Shown here piece after piece: positions 36,208 through 44,399 of a stretch of DNA of 64,000 nt. This stretch comes from JANXSF01 sp043745195. GTDB taxonomy: Bacteria; Acidobacteriota; Terriglobia; Bryobacterales; Bryobacteraceae. A program made the position numbers and the translations under genes. The stretch is from assembly GCA_043745195.1 (NCBI GenBank), contig JAYTTF010000262.1:1-64000 (forward strand). The letters run 5' to 3'. Below the pieces are notes generated by a model that worked only from the letters and a program-made list of their open reading frames with translations, had not been told where the DNA came from and did not search any database. Every line of letters starts with the position of its first letter. The stretch's first letter is position 1.

Positions 36208-36681
36208 TCAACCAGGCTTATAGAGCGGAATTTTCTCCGTCGGCTGAAATACAATAACCCCCACGCGATCGGCTAATTCTTCAAGCAGTGGCTTGGTGAA
36301 TCCCTGCTCCGCCGCAGAAACGGTGCCATCGGTTTCAACCACGAATAAAGACGGAACGTTCGATATCCCAAAAGCGTTACTTGCCTGGTAACCGTTTGCA
36401 GCGGTGTCCAGCAATGTTGGAAAGCTTACTCCAAAAACCTTGTTGAATTCGTTGGTCCCCTCAGGACCATCCTGGCTGATGCCAATTACTTGGAGTTTGG
36501 AGTTCTTGGAAAGTCGTTCGAGGAACGGAAAAGTAAATTGACAAGTGGGGCAAGATATTTTGAAAAACGCCAACAGCGCCGGTCCGTTCTTCGAAATTTC
36601 AGTCAGTGATGTGATTTTGCCGTCTAAACCCTGCAGCTTGCACTCTGGTGCGGGTGATCCTTCCGCCAACATCGCTTTCAT
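36208..36681 (-). CDS. Thioredoxin-fold protein (AhpC/TSA or TlpA-like)
   Basis: Redox protein with an active-site SCPTCQF in the right position of a thioredoxin fold (LLAFFKISCPTCQFTFPFLERL), and the cis-Pro in NVPSLFVVE. No signal peptide. 157 residues. Overlaps the STAS gene by 4 bases (ATGA), so translation is coupled. Confidence 0.82.
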   Translation of the reverse strand: MKAMLAEGSPAPECKLQGLDGKITSLTEISKNGPALLAFFKISCPTCQFTFPFLERLSKNSKLQVIGISQDGPEGTNEFNKVFGVSFPTLLDTAANGYQASNAFGISNVPSLFVVETDGTVSAAEQGFTKPLLEELADRVGVIVFQPTEKIPLYKPG

Positions 36682-37091
36682 AATTTCCCATCAGCCTTCT
36701 GTTGTTGAATGAAATTGAGAATGTCGAAACGCCTGATTTCACGATTTGGGAAAAAGCTGTTGATAGCCTGTTGCTCATCGTCAAAAACTTCAAACACCGT
36801 TTCTAATTTGGTAAGCACCAATAGCTCCACATTGCGCCTGGTCAAGTTCAATAACTTGAGTTTCCCCTCGGCCTTGCGAAGTGTAGTGAAGCACATTACC
36901 AGTGCACCTAGGCCGGAAGAGTCAATGTAATCGACGTTGGCTAAATTCAAAACCGCATTAACCCGCCCGCCGGTTACCAGCGTCGCTACTTTTTCCCGCA
37001 GTGCTGCGACGTTCTCGCCGGCCACCAATCGCCCTTTCAAGTCGATCACTACGATTCCTTCCCGTTCACGATCCCCGATTTGAACATCCAT
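36678..37091 (-). CDS. STAS-domain anti-sigma factor antagonist-like protein
   Basis: Single STAS domain with the phosphorylatable Ser in YIDSSGLGALV. Such proteins release sigma factors when unphosphorylated. No partner kinase or sigma factor is in the window. A C-terminal extension of about 25 residues follows the domain. 137 residues. Confidence 0.85.
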   Translation of the reverse strand: MDVQIGDREREGIVVIDLKGRLVAGENVAALREKVATLVTGGRVNAVLNLANVDYIDSSGLGALVMCFTTLRKAEGKLKLLNLTRRNVELLVLTKLETVFEVFDDEQQAINSFFPNREIRRFDILNFIQQQKADGKL

Positions 37092-37136
37092 GTTCGCATT
37101 CTAGCATTTGGACTGCCGTTATCTTACGATCATTAA

Positions 37137-39002
37137 ATGCCCATAGGCTTTCATTCCAAAATTCTTTGGATCAATTTATCGGAACAATCTGCCCATTGGG
37201 AATCCCGGCCGGAGCAATTTTTTCGTCAGTGGGGCGGATGCGGCTTACTTGCCACACGCCTATTGTTAGAAACGACGCCGCCAAGGCTGGATCCATTTGA
37301 TGCCAGAAATCCACTAATATTCGCTTCCTCCGTAATTGCCGGCCATAATGCCCCAGGACTTTCGCGATTTTCTGTATGTGCAAAAAGTCCCCTAACCTTC
37401 GGCATTGGTGATGCCAGGAGCGAAGGTCCCTTTGGCCACGCCTTAAAGTGCTCAGGGGCTGAAGCAATTGTGATTACAGGTCAATCGGCAAAGCCGGTAG
37501 CGATTGTGGTGGACTCAGGCAAAGTGCATTTCCTTGCCGTCGCAAAGTTATGGGGTGCCACTACGGTTGAGACCACGGAAATTTTGCAGGCCAAATTGGG
37601 CGCCAACGCTGAAGTAGCGGCCATAGGGCCTGCTGGCGAAAACATGGTGCGCTTTGCCTCCATTGTCACTGGAGGAACTTTCCAGGCAATGCGCATGGGC
37701 ATGGGCGCAGTAATGGGATCGAAGAACTTAAAGGCACTGGTTCTTGTGAATGGCTCACAACCTTCGCCTGCCGATGCTGATGCGCTTCAGGTCATCAGCA
37801 AATCGTTTGCCGAACGCATCGCCGGAAATACACTGAGTCTATGGCAAAAGCAGCCTCCGGGTTTTTCCAATTGGATTCACACACATGGATTGCAGGCGGC
37901 TTTGTCCGTAAACAACTATTCGAAATCAACGCTGCCAGGCCTGGAAAGTTTTTCAACAGAACAGTACTTAAAGCGTGCAGCCGGAGTTGCCCCCTGTGCC
38001 CATTGCCCCAACGATTGCATTCAACTGATCCATCCCACCGGGCAGGGAGCTGCATTACCTTTGAAGGCTAGTGGCATGCATCAGGAAGTAACCGGTACGA
38101 TGGGACCGAACCTGGGCATCACAGATCTGGATTGGGTTCTTTCCGCAAATAATTTGGCAAATCAGTCTGGAGTGGATCCGGTCTCCTTGGGGTACGTGCT
38201 TTCCTTCGCAATGGAACTGGGCGAGAATACCTTACTCAGGGAGGTCCCTTCGTTCGGCGATGCCGACGGCGCTTTGGCTTTGATGAAAGCCATCATCCAC
38301 CGCAAAGGCTTGGGTGAAATCCTAGGGCAAGGTGTGCGGCTTGCCTGTGAATCCATCGGCAATGGGGCAGCGCAATACGCAATGGAAGTGAAGGGGCTTG
38401 AAATGACCTGCTTCGAACCTCGCTCGCAGGCCGGGTTGGCGATTGGGTATGCCACATCACCAGTGGGACCTCGCTACGACATTTGCGAACATGATTGGGA
38501 TTTCGACGTTAAGGTTGGCTGGGACCATGCACTTCATTTGAGCAATACTGTGGGCATTCACGATCGCATGCCGATGAACGAAATGAGTGGAGAAAAAGTG
38601 CGGCGGTTTAAAGCCTTGAACACTCTATGGTCGGCTGCTGATACGCTGGGGTTTTGTATTTTTGCATCCGCTCCTACTCGAATCTTCTCGTTGCCCGAAA
38701 TGGCCTCAATCGTTGCGGCTGTTACCGGTTGGCAAACTAGCGATTACGAATTAATGCAATGGGGTGAGCGGCGCAATCACTTAATGCGCGTCTACAACCT
38801 GCGGGAAGGAATCACAGCCGTTGAAGACACGCTTCCCAAACGGTTCTTTGAGGTCCAAATTTCTGAAGGAGCACGGGCCGGCGATGTGTTGGACCGCCAG
38901 AAATTTCAGGAAGCAATGCTAATTTATTACGCATTGATGGGTTGGACAGAGCAAGGCATTCCTACTGCGTCGACGGCGCTGCAGTTTGGCATCCCGCTAT
39001 AA
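37137..39002 (+). CDS. Aldehyde:ferredoxin oxidoreductase family protein
   Basis: Tungsto- or molybdo-bispterin enzyme of the AOR family. N-terminal pterin-binding elements include SPLTFGIGDARSEGPFG and CSGAEAIVITG. The 4Fe-4S site is CAHCPNDC near residue 283, and the fourth cysteine sits late in ADTLGFCIF near residue 502. Length 621 is normal. The substrate is unknown; family members oxidise aldehydes or reduce carboxylates with ferredoxin. larE begins 8 bases after its stop. Confidence 0.87.
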   Translation: MPIGFHSKILWINLSEQSAHWESRPEQFFRQWGGCGLLATRLLLETTPPRLDPFDARNPLIFASSVIAGHNAPGLSRFSVCAKSPLTFGIGDARSEGPFGHALKCSGAEAIVITGQSAKPVAIVVDSGKVHFLAVAKLWGATTVETTEILQAKLGANAEVAAIGPAGENMVRFASIVTGGTFQAMRMGMGAVMGSKNLKALVLVNGSQPSPADADALQVISKSFAERIAGNTLSLWQKQPPGFSNWIHTHGLQAALSVNNYSKSTLPGLESFSTEQYLKRAAGVAPCAHCPNDCIQLIHPTGQGAALPLKASGMHQEVTGTMGPNLGITDLDWVLSANNLANQSGVDPVSLGYVLSFAMELGENTLLREVPSFGDADGALALMKAIIHRKGLGEILGQGVRLACESIGNGAAQYAMEVKGLEMTCFEPRSQAGLAIGYATSPVGPRYDICEHDWDFDVKVGWDHALHLSNTVGIHDRMPMNEMSGEKVRRFKALNTLWSAADTLGFCIFASAPTRIFSLPEMASIVAAVTGWQTSDYELMQWGERRNHLMRVYNLREGITAVEDTLPKRFFEVQISEGARAGDVLDRQKFQEAMLIYYALMGWTEQGIPTASTALQFGIPL

Positions 39003-39010
39003 TAAGGTCT

Positions 39011-39892
39011 ATGGCCACATTGGTCAAATTCAATATCCCATCCGCACTTGATCCTGCTCAACTCACGGCTAAACAGCAGCATCTGTTTCAACTGCTGCGT
39101 GACATGGAGCGGGTGATCATTGCCTATTCCGGCGGCACCGATTCAGCTTATCTGGCCTGGGCCGCTCAGCAGGTATTAGGTGCAACCGCTGTCGCCATCA
39201 CCGCCGATTCAGCATCCATTCCTGAATCCCATAAGCGTGATGCGGAAGCTTTTGCCCGTCAGTATGGCATCCGGCACGAATACATCGACACCTACGAATT
39301 TGAAAATCCAGACTATGTGAAGAACGATTCCAATCGCTGCTTTCACTGCAAAGACGAATTGTTTTCCCGCTTGGATCAAGTTTGTTTGGAACGCGGCATA
39401 ACCAATGTGATCTACGGCGTGAATACCGACGACTTGGGCGATTTCCGTCCCGGTCAGCGTGCCGCCAAGAACCATAAAGTGCAAGCCCCATTAGTGGATG
39501 CCAAGTTGAGTAAAGCGGAGATTCGCGAATTGTCCCGGTTGGCTGGACTACCCACCTGGGACCGCCCCGCTTCCGCCTGCCTAAGTTCGCGAGTGCCCTA
39601 TGGCACTGCTGTGACAAAGGAAACCATCAAGACAGTTGAGAAAGGCGAAGAGGAACTCAAGGCTTTGGGATTCCGCCAGTTCCGTGTCCGCTTTCACGAT
39701 AAGTTGGTTCGGATTGAAATTGATCCACAAGAAATGGATAATGCTTTGAGTCGCGATATTTTTGCCAAGATGACTGCCATTTTCAAACCCCTGGGTTTCC
39801 ACTACGTCACTATCGATTTGGAAGGATACCGCCAAGGTTCCATGAACGAAGCACTGCCCGAATCTGTGAAGTTAGCTGAAATAAGGCCCTAG
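39011..39892 (+). CDS. larE: LarE-type ATP-dependent sulfur-transfer enzyme
   Basis: Sacrificial sulfur insertase that supplies thiocarboxylates for the nickel-pincer cofactor of lactate racemase. PP-loop AYSGGTDSAYLA near residue 37, a Cys pair in RCFHCKDE and the late Cys in ASACLSSRVPYG at the position of the sulfur-donor residue. 293 residues from the ATG at 39011; the longer frame starts inside the AOR gene. larA, larB and larC are absent here, so the local target is open. AAGG lies 3-4 bases upstream. Confidence 0.83.
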   Translation: MATLVKFNIPSALDPAQLTAKQQHLFQLLRDMERVIIAYSGGTDSAYLAWAAQQVLGATAVAITADSASIPESHKRDAEAFARQYGIRHEYIDTYEFENPDYVKNDSNRCFHCKDELFSRLDQVCLERGITNVIYGVNTDDLGDFRPGQRAAKNHKVQAPLVDAKLSKAEIRELSRLAGLPTWDRPASACLSSRVPYGTAVTKETIKTVEKGEEELKALGFRQFRVRFHDKLVRIEIDPQEMDNALSRDIFAKMTAIFKPLGFHYVTIDLEGYRQGSMNEALPESVKLAEIRP

Positions 39893-39952
39893 GCTAACCC
39901 TCAGGTGTTTCCCCCATTGCGAATTAATCCGGTTCGCCTTAGATTTGGAAGT

Positions 39953-40897
39953 ATGAAGTGGTCCGTACTTTGTTTATTCCTCTCTGCCTCTTTATTGGCT
40001 CAAACCACCGGCGTTTCTGGCACTCATAGCTACGATCTGAATGGCAATCGCGTTTTGGAATCGGAAAGCAGGCAGGTTGTTTCCGCCAAAGGTGACGTCT
40101 TATCCACATCTCAAATGATGCCAACCATCAACGGCAACATCGCTCCACTGGAAAAGATTGAAGAGAAAGTGCTCAGCAAAACAGATACCACCAAGGTTGT
40201 CGAGCGAATGGTGATCCCTTATGACGCAAATGGAAATCCTGGTCAGCCGCAGCGTGTAATCACCACTGAGCGCAAGAATCCTGATGGTTCCAGCAGCGTG
40301 GACCGCGCCGTTTATTATTCCGACATCAACGGTGGATTTGCTTTGGCGGAAAAGGAAATAAAAGTCAGCCGACCCGGTGCCAATGGCAGCACCTATGAAA
40401 AAACGGTTGTTCGGGCAACTCAAAATGGCGAAGAAGTTATCGAACGGCAGCAAGGCCGAATAACCAATGACAAGGCCAGTTCATCGGAGGAAGTGGCTAT
40501 CGAACGGCGTGATTTGAACGGCAACCTACAGCCCGCTGGTCGAATCTCCATTCAAAAAGAAGAAAAGGATGGCGTAGTGAAAGAGTCGAAAGCAATCTAT
40601 TTTCAGGAAGGCGGCCAGGTTCGATTGGCGAACCAAACCCTTAGCGAAACAATAGCTAAGAAAGATGGATCCAGCATCACAAAGGTGAATGTCTTCGGCT
40701 CCAACAGTCCTGGGCGTCCGGCTACAGATGCCCCTGAATTTCGAGAGCAACAAATAATTGAAAAGGTTCCTGGCCCCAATAAATCGGTTTCTGAAACCAT
40801 TAGCGTCCGTCGTCCAACCCTTGACGGCGGGGGCACCCTTGGACCGATTTTGAAATTGAGCGAGCGAAACTGCACCGGACAATGTAATACTCCTTAG
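39953..40897 (+). CDS. Secreted protein with repeated D-x-N-G-N modules
   Basis: Sec signal (VLCLFLSASLLAQ), then about 290 residues made of diverged repeats of roughly 70 residues: a D-x-N-G/N motif (DLNGNRV, DANGNPGQPQRV, DLNGNLQPAGRI), an alternating hydrophilic strand, DGSSS or DGVV, then a YYSDINGG/IYFQEGG-type element. Enriched in Ser, Lys, Glu and Arg, one Cys pair at the very end (CTGQC). Start placed at the second Met of the frame to give a signal peptide. No known family recognised; it could be a beta-rich surface or periplasmic protein. Confidence 0.72.
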   Translation: MKWSVLCLFLSASLLAQTTGVSGTHSYDLNGNRVLESESRQVVSAKGDVLSTSQMMPTINGNIAPLEKIEEKVLSKTDTTKVVERMVIPYDANGNPGQPQRVITTERKNPDGSSSVDRAVYYSDINGGFALAEKEIKVSRPGANGSTYEKTVVRATQNGEEVIERQQGRITNDKASSSEEVAIERRDLNGNLQPAGRISIQKEEKDGVVKESKAIYFQEGGQVRLANQTLSETIAKKDGSSITKVNVFGSNSPGRPATDAPEFREQQIIEKVPGPNKSVSETISVRRPTLDGGGTLGPILKLSERNCTGQCNTP

Positions 40898-40898
40898 G

Positions 40899-41480
40899 AT
40901 GCGGCAGCCGCTTTGGAACTCGACCCTCTGGCCCTGGTCCATTTTCCTCACATTCCTTTCGGCCATCCTTTCGATGGTATCCACCTCCAATTTAAATAAG
41001 ATCACTTCCAATGCAATAATCGCCTGGGAACTTGCCGGATCAGGGATGCAATCAGAAAAACTGATGACAGCTTGGGGGGCCGAGGGGCTTCGCCTGGCCG
41101 GCTTCTGCTTAGGAATTGATTTTCTTTTTATTGCAGCTTACGTCACCGCGATTAGTTTGGCATGCCTGTGGGCTAAAGATGGGTTTGAAGAAAATGGCTG
41201 GCCCTTGGCCGGCATGGGTTTGGTGTTAAGCATCGCAATGATTGCTGCAGGTGTTTTCGACTCGATTGAGAACTATGCTCTGTTGCAGCAGCTGCTCCAT
41301 GGGGCTGATGATAGCTGGGCTTTCACCGCGCGGATGTTGGCGCTCACTAAGTTTTTTATCGTGATTCTCAGTCTCGCCTTTGCCTCACTGGGTGCCATCG
41401 CCCAAAGGAAAGCGGTGGTCGGATTGGTCCTTGGAATCATCACTGTTCTGGTAGCCCGTCCGGTTTGGGCTTTTCTATAA
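40899..41480 (+). CDS. Multi-pass membrane protein, unknown
   Basis: 193 residues with about five hydrophobic helices. A conserved-looking segment AGVFDSIENYALLQQLLHG joins two of them; an Asp/Glu pair within a membrane-edge helix suggests function, but I do not recognise the family with certainty. Starts 1 base after the upstream secreted-protein stop, so the two may be co-transcribed. Confidence 0.65.
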   Translation: MRQPLWNSTLWPWSIFLTFLSAILSMVSTSNLNKITSNAIIAWELAGSGMQSEKLMTAWGAEGLRLAGFCLGIDFLFIAAYVTAISLACLWAKDGFEENGWPLAGMGLVLSIAMIAAGVFDSIENYALLQQLLHGADDSWAFTARMLALTKFFIVILSLAFASLGAIAQRKAVVGLVLGIITVLVARPVWAFL

Positions 41481-41530
41481 CCTGCATTCTCGCCAATCCC
41501 GAAAATGGCCATCACAACACCTGTTCAGCT

Positions 41531-41760
41531 CAATCTGCCCTCTTTTCATCCGCTTGCAAAAAAGCAACAAGCTGCGCTTTCAAAACCTGTGAGACTCTTT
41601 ACGCAGGAAGACAAATTGCTGGCCAGCAACTTTCTAAATTATCAGTCCTCGAGGTGATTAACTCTTCTGGCGTTCTAAATTGAATCCGAGTCGCAAACAC
41701 GATAAGGATGAAAGGAGGAACGCTAGTTGAATGAATTTTTGCGTTTGCAGGTTCGCGATG
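41531..41760 (+). repeat. Dispersed repeat, copy 1 (upstream of hemB)
   Basis: Homologous to 61321-61560 in the opposite orientation. Identical 29-base run at 41604-41632 (starts CAGGAAGACAAATTG, includes the palindrome GCTGGCCAGC), further matches at 41655-41669 (TGATTAACTCTTCTG), 41705-41714 and 41751-41760 (GTTCGCGATG), with diverged bases between. It fills most of the 330-base gap before hemB. A conserved reading frame (LN-x-FL-x-L-x-VRD) appears in both copies, so it may be a decayed coding sequence or a mobile element. Confidence 0.8.
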
Positions 41761-41797
41761 GCGTGGTGCGTTTGTTCGTATCCGGCTTCACCTGCTC

Positions 41798-41803
41798 TAT
41801 AAT
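41798..41803 (+). promoter_or_regulatory. Perfect -10 box (TATAAT) for hemB
   Basis: TATAAT, 7 bases before the hemB ATG at 41811. Predicted transcription start is at or next to the ATG, so the messenger would be leaderless or nearly so. No good -35 at 16-18 bases. The box lies just outside the dispersed repeat. Confidence 0.5.
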
Positions 41804-41810
41804 CAGGCTT

Positions 41811-42785
41811 ATGGCCTTTCCCATCCAACGGCTCCGCCGCCTTCGCGCCACTCCCCAAATTCGCCGAATTGTGCGGGAAACCAGTCTCGAGCCTGCAAAC
41901 TTTATTCTTCCCCTCTTTGTCGTAAACGGTGAAGGCATTCGCAAGGAAATCAGTTCCATGCCTGGCAACTATCAGACTTCCATTGATCAGACCGTTGCCA
42001 TTTGCCGTGAGGCCGCCGCCGCAGAAATTGGCGGTGTTATTCTGTTTGGCATCCCGGAACATAAGGATGAAGAAGCTAGCGGTGCCTTTGCTGCCGATGG
42101 AATTGTGCAGCGTGCAATCGAAGCCATTAAGCGAGAAATCCATGGACTGCTTGTGATGACCGACGTCTGCAATTGCGAATACACTAGCCACGGCCATTGC
42201 GGCAAGATCATCAACGGCGATGTGGACAACGATATTACATTGGGTTGGCTTGCGAAATCCGCCGTATCCCACGCCCGTGCCGGTGCCGACATTGTCGCTC
42301 CTTCCGACATGATGGATGGCCGAGTAGCAGCTATCAGGGCAGCCCTCGACGCCGATGGATTTTCCAATACCCCAATCTTGAGCTACGCTGCAAAATTCGC
42401 CAGCGGATTCTATGGACCGTTCCGCGAAGCTGCCGAATCAACGCCGCAATTCGGCGATCGCCGCAGCTATCAAATGGATTCAGCCAACGCTCGCGAGGCC
42501 ATGCGGGAAATCCAAATGGACTTGGATGAAGGCGCAGACATGATTATGGTGAAGCCAGCCATGCCCTACCTGGATATTATTCATGAAGCCCGCCAGCGTT
42601 TCGATGTGCCGATTTCCGCCTACCAGGTCAGCGGCGAATACAGCATGATCATGGCTGCTGTGCGCAATGGTTGGGTTGAAGAAGAGCGCGTGATGATGGA
42701 ATCACTCACGTCCATCAAACGCGCAGGAGCAGGGCTAATCTTGACATACTTCGCCATCAAGGCAGCCCGTCTATTGAATTCCTGA
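41811..42785 (+). CDS. hemB: Delta-aminolevulinic acid dehydratase (porphobilinogen synthase)
   Basis: Condenses two 5-aminolevulinate molecules to porphobilinogen in tetrapyrrole synthesis. Cys residues in DVCNCEYTSHGHCG form the metal-site region, the two Schiff-base lysines lie in SYAAKFASGFYGPFR and MVKPAMPYLD, and YQVSGEY is conserved. Length 324 fits. The frame is open 28 codons upstream into the repeat; I place the start at 41811 where homology begins. Confidence 0.95.
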   Translation: MAFPIQRLRRLRATPQIRRIVRETSLEPANFILPLFVVNGEGIRKEISSMPGNYQTSIDQTVAICREAAAAEIGGVILFGIPEHKDEEASGAFAADGIVQRAIEAIKREIHGLLVMTDVCNCEYTSHGHCGKIINGDVDNDITLGWLAKSAVSHARAGADIVAPSDMMDGRVAAIRAALDADGFSNTPILSYAAKFASGFYGPFREAAESTPQFGDRRSYQMDSANAREAMREIQMDLDEGADMIMVKPAMPYLDIIHEARQRFDVPISAYQVSGEYSMIMAAVRNGWVEEERVMMESLTSIKRAGAGLILTYFAIKAARLLNS

Positions 42786-42791
42786 GCTTCA

Positions 42792-44399
42792 CTACTTCAC
42801 ATCGATCTTCGGCATTGGCACCGCTTGCACCGGCTCATGCAGGCCGAACGAAACAATGGATGTGGACGACGCAATTGCTACAAACTGCTTTCCCCCTACC
42901 GCATAGGAAATTGGCGAAGCCAACAGTCCTTCCCCAATGTTGAAATGCCAAACATGGTTACCGGTGCGCGCATCCACGCCTACCAGTTGACCATCGTCAT
43001 CGCCGAAAAACACCACCCCGCCAGCTGTGGAAACGGTACCTGCCCAACTTTCAGCAGGGCCAGTCATTGGATATTCCCAAACTTTCTTACCCGTTTTTGG
43101 ATCAAAGGCTCTTAGGAAAAATTGGCCGGGATCTTTCGGTTTGGGTCCGGCACCGCCACCCGCAAAGCTCTTCTTGGGCTCGGGCTCTTTTGAAGAAGAG
43201 GTGAAAACGTCGCACTGCTCCAAAGTCACCACGTACAGCAAACCTGTTGCGGGGTTGAACGAAGGCGACATCCAGTTGGTTGCCCCTCTTACACCTGGGC
43301 ACACCAGATTTCCAGTAGCCGTCGGCCCCTTGTTCGGAAGTTCCATCGGTCTTCCCTTTGCGTCAATCCCGCTGGCCCAATCCAGCCGGTCAACCAATTT
43401 TGTGGCGCGAATATATTCGCCGGTAATTCGATCCAGCAAATAGAAAAAGCCGTTTCGATTTGCGTGCAGAACCAGCTTCCGCATTTTCCCTTCAATCGGA
43501 AGATCCACCAGCACAGGCCAAGCCTGGGCATCCCAATCATGCACGTCATGCGGAGTGAATTGGAAATACCATTTCATCTTGCCAGTGTCGGCATCCAGCG
43601 CAAGCAGCGAACAGGTGAATAAATTGTCGCCTTCCCGGTCACCACCGTAAAAATCAGGCCAAGGGTTTCCAGTGGCCCAGTAGAGTGTGTTTGTATCGGG
43701 ATCGTAGGTGCCGCTGAGCCAAGTGCCAGCGCCGCCGTACTCAATATACTTGCCCCAGGAATCGGACCCTTTCTCGCCCTTGGCAGGAATCGTGTAGGTT
43801 CGCCATAGTTCTTCACCGGTCGACGAAGAAAGCGCAGATACGTAACCACGCATCCCCAAGTCACCGCCACCAACGCCCACCAGCACCTTGTCTTTCACAA
43901 TCAACGGTGCCGCTGTACCGAAGATGCCGTCTTCAATGTTGCCGTACTTCTTCTGCCAAACTACTGCTCCTGTCCGCCGGTCCAGAGCCACCAGATAAAC
44001 ATCGGCAGTGACGAAATACACCCGATCCCCATAAATTGCCGCGCCCCTACTGGCCGCTTCTTTCTTGGCTCTTGTATCTTTGTACGACCATATCAAGCGG
44101 CCCGAAGTCGCGTCCAGCGCGTGAATTTCGTTGGTGTTGGTGACATACATTACACCGTCGTAAACAATCGGATTTGTTCGCAGTCCATTGGCCTTGGGAA
44201 CACGGTAAACCCACTTGGGAACCATGTTGGCCGCATTGCCCGTATTGATCTGCGTCAGTGGACTATGGCGCTTGCCCTGGTAGTCACCGGCAACAGTCAG
44301 CCAGTTTGCCCCAGGACTCTTCTTGATATCTTCAAAAGTCACCTGTGCCGAAACAATCGAGGCCATGCAGGTTAGTGTCAGAAATCGGAAACGGGTCAT
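42792..44399 (-). CDS. PQQ-dependent alcohol dehydrogenase-like propeller protein
   Basis: Periplasmic quinoprotein of the eight-bladed PQQ family. Signal peptide MASIVSAQ end. Repeated tryptophan docking blades such as GRLIWSY, GAVVWQKKYG, GEELWRTY, GKKVWEYP, NHVWHFN. Catalytic region FTPHDVHDWDAQ contains the family catalytic Asp followed two residues later by another Asp. Length 535 without a C-terminal heme domain. It overlaps by 4 bases a diheme cytochrome c, which probably takes its electrons. Substrate unknown. Confidence 0.85.
   Translation of the reverse strand: MTRFRFLTLTCMASIVSAQVTFEDIKKSPGANWLTVAGDYQGKRHSPLTQINTGNAANMVPKWVYRVPKANGLRTNPIVYDGVMYVTNTNEIHALDATSGRLIWSYKDTRAKKEAASRGAAIYGDRVYFVTADVYLVALDRRTGAVVWQKKYGNIEDGIFGTAAPLIVKDKVLVGVGGGDLGMRGYVSALSSSTGEELWRTYTIPAKGEKGSDSWGKYIEYGGAGTWLSGTYDPDTNTLYWATGNPWPDFYGGDREGDNLFTCSLLALDADTGKMKWYFQFTPHDVHDWDAQAWPVLVDLPIEGKMRKLVLHANRNGFFYLLDRITGEYIRATKLVDRLDWASGIDAKGRPMELPNKGPTATGNLVCPGVRGATNWMSPSFNPATGLLYVVTLEQCDVFTSSSKEPEPKKSFAGGGAGPKPKDPGQFFLRAFDPKTGKKVWEYPMTGPAESWAGTVSTAGGVVFFGDDDGQLVGVDARTGNHVWHFNIGEGLLASPISYAVGGKQFVAIASSTSIVSFGLHEPVQAVPMPKIDVK

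Noticed and set aside
41531..41810. Possible cobalamin or heme riboswitch before hemB
   Set aside because: The same sequence stands upstream of an unrelated YHS gene, so a hemB-specific riboswitch is unlikely.
41658..42272. 204-codon minus-strand frame across hemB and the repeat
   Set aside because: Opposite a conserved gene, and stops interrupt the repeat in the other copy.
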